A DNA stretch of 64,000 nucleotides from Actinacidiphila acididurans (GTDB lineage: Bacteria > Actinomycetota > Actinomycetes > Streptomycetales > Streptomycetaceae), in the NCBI RefSeq assembly GCF_016918855.1, contig NZ_JADKYB010000024.1:1-64000 (forward strand), read 5' to 3'. The translations under genes and the position numbers were made by a program. The notes under the pieces were generated by a model. That model was not told the origin of the DNA and made no database searches. It saw only the letters and a program-made list of their open reading frames with translations. Positions 1-8,551 of the stretch are shown here, piece after piece. Each line of letters begins with the position of its first letter. The stretch's first letter is position 1.

Positions 1-45
1 GGGCCCCCACCCCGCGGACCCGGACGCCCCGCTCCCCACCGCATG

Positions 46-57
46 GACAACGTTGTC
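46..57. promoter_or_regulatory. LacI-type operator candidate upstream of GH31 gene
   Basis: GACAACGTTGTC is a perfect 12-bp palindrome with a central CG, the usual form of LacI-family operators in actinobacteria. It ends 20 nt before the GH31 start codon, where a bound repressor would block transcription. No LacI gene lies beside it in this window; the regulator may be to the left of position 1. Confidence 0.5.
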
Positions 58-77
58 TGCACGCTCGGGAGGTTCCC

Positions 78-3000
78 ATGCATCTGCGCACTTCCGCCCG
101 GCCACCGCACCACCGCCCGGCCGGGCGCGCCCGCCCCTTCCTGCTCGCCGCCGGCGGCTGCCTCGCGCTGTTGGCCGCGACACTGACGGGTGCGGCCGCC
201 GCCGCGCCCGCCGCCCACGCGGCGACCGCCGCCGCGGTCACCGATGGCAACGCCCGCTTCGAGGTGCTCACCCCGACGCTGATCCGGCTGGAGTACGCCG
301 GGGACGGCGCCTTCCAGGACGGCGCCACCTTCAACGCCGTCAACCGCTCCTTCACCCCGCCGTCGTACACCACCGACGTGACCTCCGACGGCTACCGGGA
401 GATCAGGACGAGCGCGCTCACCCTGCGCTGGAAGGAGGGCAGCGGCCCCTTCACCTCGGACAACACCACCGTCACGCTGACCTCGACCGGCGTGCGGGCC
501 GCGCCGTCGTTCCCGTCCTACTGCGCGCTCGCCACCGCCTGCCAGGCGGAAAACGCGCTGTTCACCGGACGCGCCGCGGTCGCGTACGACCACAGCGGCT
601 CCACCGGGTCCGGCTTCGTCGCCGGCTACGAGGCCACCGGCAGCGGCATCACGACGGACGTGTCCGGGATCCCGGCGGCCGGCGCGTACCGGCTCCAGGT
701 CCGCTACTCCAACGCGGCCGGCGGCACCGGCAGTCTGTCCACCCGGGTGGGCGGCGCGGCCGGGCCGGCGCTGAGCCTTGCGCCGACCTCCTCCTGGGAC
801 GCCTGGTCCACCGCGTCGGCCACCGTCCAACTGGCCGCGGGCACCAACGCGCTGGACATCGTGCAGAACAGCGGCGACACCGGCCGGGTCAACATCGACA
901 GCATCGCCGTCACCCCGCTGTCCACCACCGGCTACCCCGCCGCGCGCACCGACCTGACCACCACCGGCTACGGCGCCGGACCCACCGACACCCTGGGCGG
1001 CTGGTCGCGCACCCTGGACAACCCCCGGACGCTGCCGGTGCCCGAGCACCCCGGCATCCTCGACCGGGACGGCTGGTACCTGCTCGACGACAGCCGCACC
1101 GCGCTGCTCGGCGCCGGACACACGGTCACCGACCGGCCCTCGCACGGCGGACAGCCGTACCAGGACGGATACTTCTTCGGCTACGGGCAGAACTACAAGC
1201 AGGGCCTGGCCGACCTCAACGCGCTGACCGGCGGCACCGATCTGCTGCCGCAGTCCGCGTACGGCGTCTGGTACTCGCGCTATTACGCCTACACCACCGC
1301 CGACTACGAGAACACGCTGCTGCCGGCCTTCCGCAGCGGGCAGACCCCGATCGACTGGCTGGTGGTCGACACCGACTGGAAGTCGCCCAGCCAGTGGAAC
1401 GGCTGGAACTGGAACTCCGCGCTCTTCCCCGATCCGCAGGCCTTCCTCGACTGGACCAAGCAGCAGGGCCTGTCGGTGGCGATGAACATCCACCCGAGCA
1501 TCAACGGCGACGACCCCGAGTTCGCCGCCGCCAACAGCCAGGCCGGCGGCCTCACCGTGGACAGCGGCAACACCTACCGCTTCGACTGGTCCAAGCCCGC
1601 GCAGCTGTCCGCGTATCTCGGCCTCCACCAGCCGTTCGAGCAGCAGGGCGTACGCGAGTGGTGGCTGGACTACTGCGGCGGCTGCGGCGGTTCGACCGCG
1701 AGCGACCCGCACGTCGCCCCTGACAATCTGATCAACCAGGCCTACGCCGACGACGCGGCCGCCAAGGGCCTGCGCGGCTTCTCCTTCGCCCGCCTCGGCG
1801 GCTCAGAACAGGGCGGCGACGACAGCAACTACGCGCTGGGTCCCTGGTCCGAGCGCCGCAGCACCATGCAGTTCACCGGTGACACCCCGGCCACCTGGGA
1901 CATGCTCGGCTTCGAGGTGCGCTTCACCGCCGACGAGGCCGCCGCCGGACTGTCCAACGTCAGCCACGACATCGGCAGCTTCCACGGCGGCCACCTGCCC
2001 GACGACCTGTACGTGCGCTGGCTGCAGTTCGGCGCCTTCCAGCCGGTCGACCGGTTGCACTCCGACCACGGCGACCGGCTGCCCTGGAACTACACCGGGG
2101 CCGCGGCCGACGCCGCCGCGCAGGCGCTGCGGCTGCGCGAGTCCCTGGTGCCGTACACCTACACCCTGGCCCGGCAGGCCAACGCCACCGGGGTGCCGAT
2201 CGTCCGGCCGATGTACCTCGACTATCCGGACCAGGACGCCGCCTACCACGCGTCCGGGCAGTACCTGTACGGCGACGACGTGCTGGTCGCGCCGATCACC
2301 ACCGCGAACGACGCGTCGGGCAACGGCTCGTCGTCGGTGTGGGTGCCGCCGGGCACCTGGACGGACTACTTCACCGGCCGCTCGTACACCGGCCCGGCGA
2401 CCGTCACGATCACCGACCCGCTGAACCAGATGCCGGTGCTGCTGAGGTCCGGCGGCATCCTGACCACCCGGGCCGACTACGCCCAGAACACCAGCAAGCC
2501 GCTGACCGCGCTGACCGTCAACGTGGCGGCGGGCGCGGACGGTTCGTTCTCGCTGTACTCCGACGCGGGGGAGGGCAGCGGCTGGACGTCGGGCCAGTCC
2601 TCGACCGCGCCGCTGTCCTGGAGCGACACCGCCCGCACCCTCACCATCGGTGCGCAGAGCGGCAGTTGGACCGGCGCCCCGACCTCGCGCTCGTACACGC
2701 TGCGGCTGTCGAACGCGAACGCGCCGACCGCGGTGAGCGTGGACGGCACCCAGGTGCCCGAGACCGACTGGTCGTGGAACCCCAACCGCCGCACCGTCAC
2801 GGTGACCACCGCGGCGCTGCCGCTGAACTCCGCCCACACCGTGACCCTGACCGGCAGTGCGACCGCCAACCCGGCCACCGGCGAGGTGATCGGTGACGGC
2901 GGCGGCTGCCTGGACGTACGCGGCGGCACCGCCGCCGACGGCACCGCGCTGCAACTGTGGGGCTGCAATCACACCGGCGCCCAGCAGTTCGCGCTCCAGG

Positions 3001-3629
3001 CCGACAACACCCTGCGGGTGCTGGGCACCTGCGTGACCGCCGGCGGCACCGCCGACCGCACGCCGGTCGCCCTCGGCTCCTGCACCACCGGCTCCGCCGC
3101 GCAGACCTGGACCCACCGCAGCGACGGCAGCCTGCTCAACCCCGCCTCCGGCCGCTGCCTGGACGTGCCCGACGGCACCACGACGCCCGGCGCGGTGCAG
3201 CTCCAGATCTACGACTGCAACGGCACCGCCGCCCAGGCGTGGAAGCTGCCGCCCGGCCCGCTCGGCGGCCCCGGCGGACTGTGCGCCGACGTGGTCAACG
3301 CCGACCCCGCCTCGTCGACCCCGGTCCAGCTGTGGGGCTGCAACGGCACCGACGCCCAGCGCTGGTCGGCGCCCGGCGACAGCACGCTGCGCACCTTCGG
3401 CAAGTGCCTTGACGTCATGGGCGGCGGCACCGGCAACGGCACCCGGGTGCAGCTGTGGGACTGCAACGGCACCGGCGCGCAGACCTGGACCAGCCGGGCC
3501 GACGGCACCCTGTTCAACCCGCCCTCCGGCCGCTGCCTGGACGACAGCGGCAACCACCAGCAGCCCGGCGACGCGCTCCAGATCTACGACTGCAACGGCA
3601 CCGCCGCCCAGGTCTTCCGCCTGGGCTGA
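78..3629 (+). CDS. Secreted GH31 glycosidase with inserted CBM and tandem ricin-type lectin domains
   Basis: Predicted exported alpha-glycosidase of glycoside hydrolase family 31, 1183 aa. The N-terminus (Arg-rich, then a hydrophobic stretch ending AHA) is a signal peptide. A jelly-roll CBM35/CBM6-like module (about residues 150-275) is inserted between the N-terminal beta domain and the catalytic barrel. Probable catalytic residues are Asp531 in WWLDYC (nucleophile) and Asp602 in FTGDTPATW (acid/base); HDIGSF follows at about 630. From about residue 935 there are two CBM13 ricin B domains with repeated QLWxCNGT and CLD motifs. The start has a GGGAGG ribosome site. A GH76 gene follows, so a glycan (alpha-mannan or alpha-glucan) is the likely substrate; the exact linkage cannot be read. 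Confidence 0.85.
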   Translation: MHLRTSARPPHHRPAGRARPFLLAAGGCLALLAATLTGAAAAAPAAHAATAAAVTDGNARFEVLTPTLIRLEYAGDGAFQDGATFNAVNRSFTPPSYTTDVTSDGYREIRTSALTLRWKEGSGPFTSDNTTVTLTSTGVRAAPSFPSYCALATACQAENALFTGRAAVAYDHSGSTGSGFVAGYEATGSGITTDVSGIPAAGAYRLQVRYSNAAGGTGSLSTRVGGAAGPALSLAPTSSWDAWSTASATVQLAAGTNALDIVQNSGDTGRVNIDSIAVTPLSTTGYPAARTDLTTTGYGAGPTDTLGGWSRTLDNPRTLPVPEHPGILDRDGWYLLDDSRTALLGAGHTVTDRPSHGGQPYQDGYFFGYGQNYKQGLADLNALTGGTDLLPQSAYGVWYSRYYAYTTADYENTLLPAFRSGQTPIDWLVVDTDWKSPSQWNGWNWNSALFPDPQAFLDWTKQQGLSVAMNIHPSINGDDPEFAAANSQAGGLTVDSGNTYRFDWSKPAQLSAYLGLHQPFEQQGVREWWLDYCGGCGGSTASDPHVAPDNLINQAYADDAAAKGLRGFSFARLGGSEQGGDDSNYALGPWSERRSTMQFTGDTPATWDMLGFEVRFTADEAAAGLSNVSHDIGSFHGGHLPDDLYVRWLQFGAFQPVDRLHSDHGDRLPWNYTGAAADAAAQALRLRESLVPYTYTLARQANATGVPIVRPMYLDYPDQDAAYHASGQYLYGDDVLVAPITTANDASGNGSSSVWVPPGTWTDYFTGRSYTGPATVTITDPLNQMPVLLRSGGILTTRADYAQNTSKPLTALTVNVAAGADGSFSLYSDAGEGSGWTSGQSSTAPLSWSDTARTLTIGAQSGSWTGAPTSRSYTLRLSNANAPTAVSVDGTQVPETDWSWNPNRRTVTVTTAALPLNSAHTVTLTGSATANPATGEVIGDGGGCLDVRGGTAADGTALQLWGCNHTGAQQFALQADNTLRVLGTCVTAGGTADRTPVALGSCTTGSAAQTWTHRSDGSLLNPASGRCLDVPDGTTTPGAVQLQIYDCNGTAAQAWKLPPGPLGGPGGLCADVVNADPASSTPVQLWGCNGTDAQRWSAPGDSTLRTFGKCLDVMGGGTGNGTRVQLWDCNGTGAQTWTSRADGTLFNPPSGRCLDDSGNHQQPGDALQIYDCNGTAAQVFRLG

Positions 3630-3707
3630 CCCCCGTCCATGCGACCTCGGTCCACGCCACACCCGCCCACGCGACCCCTGTTCACGCGATTCGCGAGGAG
3701 TTCGTCC

Positions 3708-5150
3708 GTGAAAACCCTGAGATCACTCCTGGCCGTCTTCGCCACCGTGGCGTCCTTGGCGGTGTCCGTACAGATCACGGCGGGCACGCCGGCCGCCGCC
3801 GCGACCAGCATCTGCAACAAGTACTGCGACACGCGCGACCCCGCGCTCAGCACGGGCGACCGCACCCCCGTGACCAGCACGCTGTTCTCCCGCACCTTCA
3901 CCCTGCACTTCGACGACGCCGACGCGATGGGCTGGGCGTCGATCGACAACGGCAACCCGGGTGACGAGGTCTGGCTCGACCGGTCCTTCGACGGCGGCCG
4001 CACCTGGACGAACGGCAGCAAGCTCGGCGACACCTTCATCCCGTCCGGCTCCCGGGGCTGGCGCACCCTGATGTACAACGTGGACGACTGGAACGCCCTC
4101 GGCGTGGGCGCGCTGCGCGCCTGCGGCAAGGCCGGCGACCGCCCCGACATCACCTGCACCCCCTGGGCGCGGACCACCTGGAACGCCGCCGACCGGCGCC
4201 GGGCCGCCGCCACCGCGCTGATGATGTCGTACGACCGCGGCACCAAGCTCTTCGGCGGCAACGGCTGGTGGACCGCCGCCAACGCGCTGACCGCGATCAT
4301 CGACAACATCCGCGACACCGGCATGCCCAGCTACACCTACGCGATCTCCCAGACCTACGACGCCAACCTGGGCGCCCAGGAGGGCAACTTCGCCAACAAC
4401 TACCTGGACGACACCGGCTGGTGGGGCCTGGCCTGGGTGGACGCCTACGACCTGACCGGCGACAGCCGCTACCTCAACACCGCGCGCGCGGACGCCGACC
4501 ACATGCAGGCGTACTGGGACGGCACGTGCGGCGGCGGCGTGTGGTGGAACGAGAGCCGCGGCTACAAGAACGCCATCACCAACGAGCTGTTCCTCCAGCT
4601 CAACGCGGCCCTGCACAACCGGATCGGCGGCGACACGGTGTACCTGGGCCGGGCGCAGAGCGAGTGGAACTGGTTCAAGGGCAGCGGCATGATCAACGGA
4701 AGCCACCTGATCAACGACGGCCTGACCAGCGCTTGCGCCAACAACGGCCAGCAGACCTGGACGTACAACCAGGGCGTGGTGCTGGGCGGCCTGACCGAGC
4801 TGAACCGGGCCACCGGCGACGCGAGCCTGCTGACCACCGCGCGCACCCTCGCCGACGCGTCCACGGTCGCGCTGTCCACCAATGGTGTGCTGCGCGAGCC
4901 CGGCGAGGGCGACGGCTGCACCGGCGACGGCCCCAGCTTCAAAGGCGCCTACGTCCGGGGCCTGGGCAGGCTCAACTCCCAGCTCTCCGACCACCCTTAC
5001 GCCACCAAGCTCACCACCTGGGCGAACTCCGCCTACGCGAACGACCGCAACGCACTCGACCAGTACGGCCCGCACTGGGCGGGCGGCGCCGGCACGAGCG
5101 ACTACGGCTGCCAGCAGAGCGCCCTCGACCTGCTGAACGCGGCGGACTGA
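3708..5150 (+). CDS. Secreted GH76 alpha-1,6-mannanase
   Basis: Family 76 glycoside hydrolase (endo-alpha-1,6-mannanase type), 480 aa from a GTG start chosen because GCGAGGAG lies 7 nt upstream and the protein then begins with a normal signal peptide (MKTLRSLLAVFATVASLAVS, cleavage after about residue 34). The family's paired catalytic aspartates are visible as D234-D235 in YLDDTGWW, and the alpha-toroid Trp/Gly-rich repeats continue to the end. A small extra beta region (about residues 40-130) precedes the catalytic part. It lies 78 nt after the GH31 gene on the same strand and probably shares its transcript, so both enzymes may attack fungal or yeast mannan outside the cell. Confidence 0.88.
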   Translation: MKTLRSLLAVFATVASLAVSVQITAGTPAAAATSICNKYCDTRDPALSTGDRTPVTSTLFSRTFTLHFDDADAMGWASIDNGNPGDEVWLDRSFDGGRTWTNGSKLGDTFIPSGSRGWRTLMYNVDDWNALGVGALRACGKAGDRPDITCTPWARTTWNAADRRRAAATALMMSYDRGTKLFGGNGWWTAANALTAIIDNIRDTGMPSYTYAISQTYDANLGAQEGNFANNYLDDTGWWGLAWVDAYDLTGDSRYLNTARADADHMQAYWDGTCGGGVWWNESRGYKNAITNELFLQLNAALHNRIGGDTVYLGRAQSEWNWFKGSGMINGSHLINDGLTSACANNGQQTWTYNQGVVLGGLTELNRATGDASLLTTARTLADASTVALSTNGVLREPGEGDGCTGDGPSFKGAYVRGLGRLNSQLSDHPYATKLTTWANSAYANDRNALDQYGPHWAGGAGTSDYGCQQSALDLLNAAD

Positions 5151-5157
5151 CGGCTCC

Positions 5158-5193
5158 GGTGGGGGCGGCTACGGTACCGCCGCCGCCCCCACC
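5158..5193. terminator. Bidirectional hairpin terminator
   Basis: Perfect 12-bp inverted repeat GGTGGGGGCGGC / GCCGCCCCCACC with a 12-nt loop, between the convergent GH76 and PHP-hydrolase genes. No U-tract, as is usual in high-GC actinobacteria. Confidence 0.75.
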
Positions 5194-5213
5194 TGCCGAA
5201 CCGGTCGCGTCGG

Positions 5214-7115
5214 TCAGCGGACCTGGCGGGTGGCCGGGATGCCGCCGGCCGGGTCGTCGCGGAGCAGCCAGACCGGGTTGGACAGCGCGATGACGTCCCC
5301 GGCGGGCGTGCGGACCTCGACCCGGACGAACCGCGGCGCGCTGGTGTCGACCTTCACGTCCACGTAGCCGCCCGCGAACTGTGACGCCGGGAGCTGGGCG
5401 AAGCTGGTGCCGGGCTCGGGAACGGACGGCCCGGCGCCGTCGACCGTGCCCTGCACGATCCGTACGACGCTGTCGGCGGGCAGACCGTCGGCCAGCACCC
5501 GGACGTTGCGGGTCAGGGCGCCGGACACGGTGACCGAGCCCATCGGGGCGGCGCCGTCCACGAGGAGGGCGAGCGTGCCGGCGAACAGCGCGGGGTTGCC
5601 GAAGAACACGTTGCCGGCCGCGAGCGCGGGGAGCAGGTCCGCCATCTCTCGGCTGCCGGCGTGCGCCCAGGTGACGAAGTTCGAGTCCTGGCCGAGCCAG
5701 TCCTGGCCCGAGTGGTCGTCGCTCACGCCGGTGCCGGTGAGGAAGAGCCCGTTGCGCGAGCAGACGTCCCACACCTGCGCGTGCCGGTCCAGGTCCACGC
5801 CGCCGCGGCTGGGGTAGCCGACCTCCAGGATGTCGCAGCCCATCGCGCGGTCGGCGAGCACCGACGCCGCCACCGAGGCGCGCATCGCGTCCTGCTGGGC
5901 CGAGGACAGCAGGGCCGGGTGCGAGGTGCCGAACGGGTGGTTGTACGAGGCCAGGCCGCCCGTCGCGTGGATCATGTCGACCACCGCGTAGGCGGCGTTC
6001 GGGTCCGGGTCGGCGGTCGGCGTCGGCTTGGCGAAGGAGGGCATGGTGATGCTCGGGCCGAACCAGTTCAGGTGGGTCGGCTTGACCAGCGAGACCTCCA
6101 GGCCCTGGTACTGCCGGACCGCGGGGAAGCGGTGCGCGTAGCCGCGCATCAGCTCGGCCTGCTTCTCCAGCGGCGCGTTCACCGTCCGCGGCGGCCGGGT
6201 GATCCGCAGCAGGTCGAACCAGCCCTCGGCCGGCCGTTCCTGCTCGCTGACCGCACCGAGGGTGAGGTTGAACATCGCGGCGTCGCGGGCGTCGATGTCC
6301 GGCCAGAACCGGTGCAGGTCCTCCTCGGGGTGCAGCTCGATCGTGTTCCACTGCCCCTGGCGGGCGGGCACCCGGATCACGCCGTCGATGCCGTGCCGCA
6401 CGTGGGACCGGCTCTCGGTCCCGTCGATGACGTAGGTGAGCGTGTACTCGCCGGAGGGGCGGCCGTTGGTCGCCGGACGCCAGCTCGTCGTGAGCTTCAC
6501 GGTGAGGTAGTTGTGCGGGGAGACCGCGGCGGGGAAGACGTCGACCGTGATCGTCTGGTCGTAGACGGACCGCTGGTCCACGGTGTTGGCGGCCGAGCCC
6601 TCGACGCCGACGGAGGCGCTGTCGGCGCCGGCGGACCGCGCGGTCAGGTGGACCGACCCGGGCACCGACGCGTCGGCCGGCGAGGCCATCGTCTTGTCCC
6701 ACGCCACACTCGAGGCCGCGAGCTTCCCGGTGGTCTTCTCGGCCCAGGACCAGACGACCCCGTTGACGGTCTCGCTGGCGCCGTTCAGGTGGATCTCGTC
6801 CGGGTAGCCGTGCTCGGCCATGCGGAAGTCGTGCTCGGTCCACCACAGCACGTCGATGCCGGTCCTGGTGGCCTGGTCGAGGTGCGCCTGCATGGTGCCG
6901 GTGCCCTCGCTCCAGGAAGCGTGGATGTGCATGGCCATCGACACGATCCCGGGCGAGCGGCCGGTCCATGTCGCGCCGTCGGCCGGCGCCGTCTCGGCGC
7001 TCGCGGTCGGCTGCGGGCCCAGTGCCAGCCGGCCCGCGCTGAGCGCGGTGATCGCGGCGGCCGATTTCATCACGTCACGTCGTGTGGGTCTCACCATGCT
7101 CCAGTTCTTGCTCAT
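5214..7115 (-). CDS. Tat-exported PHP-domain (CehA/McbA-like) metallohydrolase
   Basis: Predicted exported metal-dependent hydrolase, 633 aa. The N-terminus RPTRRDVMKSAAA is a twin-arginine-type signal followed by a short hydrophobic stretch. PHP-like metal ligands are visible: HIHASW near residue 60, TEHD about 35 residues later, NHPFGTSHP in the middle and SDDHSG further on. A beta-sandwich region sits between the first and later ligand groups. CehA/McbA relatives act on phosphoesters or carbamate-type bonds, but the substrate here is unknown. The start is uncertain: ATG at 7115 is used, with ATG 7097 also possible; neither has a strong ribosome site. It is convergent with the glycosidases. 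Confidence 0.72.
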   Translation of the reverse strand: MSKNWSMVRPTRRDVMKSAAAITALSAGRLALGPQPTASAETAPADGATWTGRSPGIVSMAMHIHASWSEGTGTMQAHLDQATRTGIDVLWWTEHDFRMAEHGYPDEIHLNGASETVNGVVWSWAEKTTGKLAASSVAWDKTMASPADASVPGSVHLTARSAGADSASVGVEGSAANTVDQRSVYDQTITVDVFPAAVSPHNYLTVKLTTSWRPATNGRPSGEYTLTYVIDGTESRSHVRHGIDGVIRVPARQGQWNTIELHPEEDLHRFWPDIDARDAAMFNLTLGAVSEQERPAEGWFDLLRITRPPRTVNAPLEKQAELMRGYAHRFPAVRQYQGLEVSLVKPTHLNWFGPSITMPSFAKPTPTADPDPNAAYAVVDMIHATGGLASYNHPFGTSHPALLSSAQQDAMRASVAASVLADRAMGCDILEVGYPSRGGVDLDRHAQVWDVCSRNGLFLTGTGVSDDHSGQDWLGQDSNFVTWAHAGSREMADLLPALAAGNVFFGNPALFAGTLALLVDGAAPMGSVTVSGALTRNVRVLADGLPADSVVRIVQGTVDGAGPSVPEPGTSFAQLPASQFAGGYVDVKVDTSAPRFVRVEVRTPAGDVIALSNPVWLLRDDPAGGIPATRQVR

Positions 7116-7210
7116 TACATGCAGTTCCGCCAGGGATAACCGCACGAGATGAACCGGAAGCAGGCATTCCGCGTCGAGTGGACGAACACCGGGCACGCCG
7201 GAGACGGGGT

Positions 7211-7256
7211 ACGAGGCGGGGCCCGGCCGTGGTGCGTCGGTCGGGCCCCGCCTCGT
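7211..7256 (-). terminator. Strong hairpin terminator after the EI-like gene
   Basis: Perfect 15-bp inverted repeat ACGAGGCGGGGCCCG / CGGGCCCCGCCTCGT with a 16-nt loop, 23 nt past the stop of the enzyme I-like gene. It separates that operon from the PHP-hydrolase gene downstream. Confidence 0.8.
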
Positions 7257-7278
7257 CGTGCCAGGTCGTCGTGCCAGG
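7253..7278. repeat. Two tandem 13-bp units
   Basis: TCGTCGTGCCAGG occurs twice head to tail, directly against the stop codon of the enzyme I-like gene and overlapping the last bases of the terminator arm. Probably a slippage duplication. Confidence 0.7.
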
Positions 7279-8535
7279 TCAGAGCATCTGGTCGGAGGTG
7301 GCCAGGGCCGGCCGGAGCCGGGCCTGGAGGACCACCTGCTGGAGTTCGGCGGTGCACATCATGTAGCCGTCGGGGGTCGGCAACTGTTCCAGGTAGTGGG
7401 CCAGGTCCGCGCCCAGTGAGAACACCCGCACCGGGGTACCCGCGGCGCGGGCGGACTCCACGACCCTGCGCACACCGTCCAGGACCGCCGGGTGCCGGGT
7501 CTGGTAGGAGCCGGCCACCAGGTGGTTGGTACGGTCCGCGGCCAGGTAGAACTGCACCAGGTCCTTGATGCCGACGAACAGCTCGCTGGCCCCCGCGGCG
7601 CAGATCGCCGGGGTGGCGTGCACCGCCGCGGGTGTCTCGATGAACACCGACAGCGGTACGTCGTCCGGCAGTTCCAGGTGCGCCCGCAGCTTCGTGTACT
7701 CCTCCTCGTCGTTGAGGAAGGGCACCGACAGGTGCACGCGGCGGGCCTCGTCGCCCAGCCGCCTGCGCAGCGAGCCGAGCATGGCGTGCAGCGCGTCCCG
7801 GTAGGCGGCCGACTCCAGCAGCCAGCGCGCGCCGTGCAGGCCCAGTTCGGGGTTGGGCTCGACCGCCACCGGGGCTGTCTCGGTCACGCCGGCGGCGTGG
7901 TCCGAGCGCAGGTCCAGCAGCCGCAGGACCAGCCGCTGGTCGGGCAGGAGCGCCTCGACCCAGGCGCACAGCCGGTCCGCGACGGCCTGTCCGTAGGCGG
8001 CGATGTCGGCGGGGCCGCCGTGCAGCGCGTCCAGCGGACGCAGCCCCGCCGCCAGGCAGAGGAACTCCTCGCGGATGAAGAACGACTCCACCCGCTTCGC
8101 CTCCGGCCCGGAGGAGTTGATCGTCTCGATGTCCTGCACGTCCGCGATGACCGCGCACGCCGAGCCGAGGTCGTCCGGCGAGGGATTGCCGCTGCCCATG
8201 ACCAGGGCCTCGATGCCCGATTCGGACCCGAGCAGCACCGACTCGCTCTCCAGGTCCAGCGTCACCTCGCCGACCAGGCGGTCGAGATCCGCCTGGTCGA
8301 CGCGGAGCACGGGAATTCCCCTGCCGCGGCAGAGGGACTGCATATGGCCGGTGAGTCCGCCCGCACCGCACACGACGGCACGCGCCACGACAATCGCGTC
8401 GTACAGACTCGCTTCGAGGGAAGGGGCGACGAGAATGGATCCCTCGACCGGATTTCTTGTGCTGTTGCAGATACCCCGTACTACACTCTGCGTGCCACCA
8501 GCCAATAGGAATCCTTGAATCCGTCGCCCGTTCAA
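7279..8535 (-). CDS. PEP-utilising enzyme: phosphohistidine swivel domain plus EI-like PEP barrel
   Basis: 418 aa. Residues about 1-95 resemble the mobile phosphohistidine domain of PEP-utilising enzymes (GGLTGHMQSLCRGRGIPVL, with the candidate phospho-His). Residues about 110-410 resemble the PEP-binding barrel of PTS enzyme I: FFIREEFL for RTEFL, LLDLRSDH for TLDIGGDK, NPELGLHGARWLL, FIETPAA, and GIKDLVQFYLAADRTN for the GTNDLxQY signature. Two parts of true enzyme I are missing: the helical HPr-binding insert, and the Cys near the end (VFSLGAD where EI has CGE). It also has no ATP-grasp domain. Start is TTG with GGAGGG upstream, 17 nt after the flavoprotein stop. Its phosphoryl acceptor is unknown. 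Confidence 0.7.
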   Translation of the reverse strand: MNGRRIQGFLLAGGTQSVVRGICNSTRNPVEGSILVAPSLEASLYDAIVVARAVVCGAGGLTGHMQSLCRGRGIPVLRVDQADLDRLVGEVTLDLESESVLLGSESGIEALVMGSGNPSPDDLGSACAVIADVQDIETINSSGPEAKRVESFFIREEFLCLAAGLRPLDALHGGPADIAAYGQAVADRLCAWVEALLPDQRLVLRLLDLRSDHAAGVTETAPVAVEPNPELGLHGARWLLESAAYRDALHAMLGSLRRRLGDEARRVHLSVPFLNDEEEYTKLRAHLELPDDVPLSVFIETPAAVHATPAICAAGASELFVGIKDLVQFYLAADRTNHLVAGSYQTRHPAVLDGVRRVVESARAAGTPVRVFSLGADLAHYLEQLPTPDGYMMCTAELQQVVLQARLRPALATSDQML

Positions 8536-8551
8536 TTAGCCCTCCGGATTT

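Noticed and set aside
7253..7278. 13-bp duplication considered as a target-site duplication of an insertion element
   Set aside because: The copies are directly adjacent with nothing between them.
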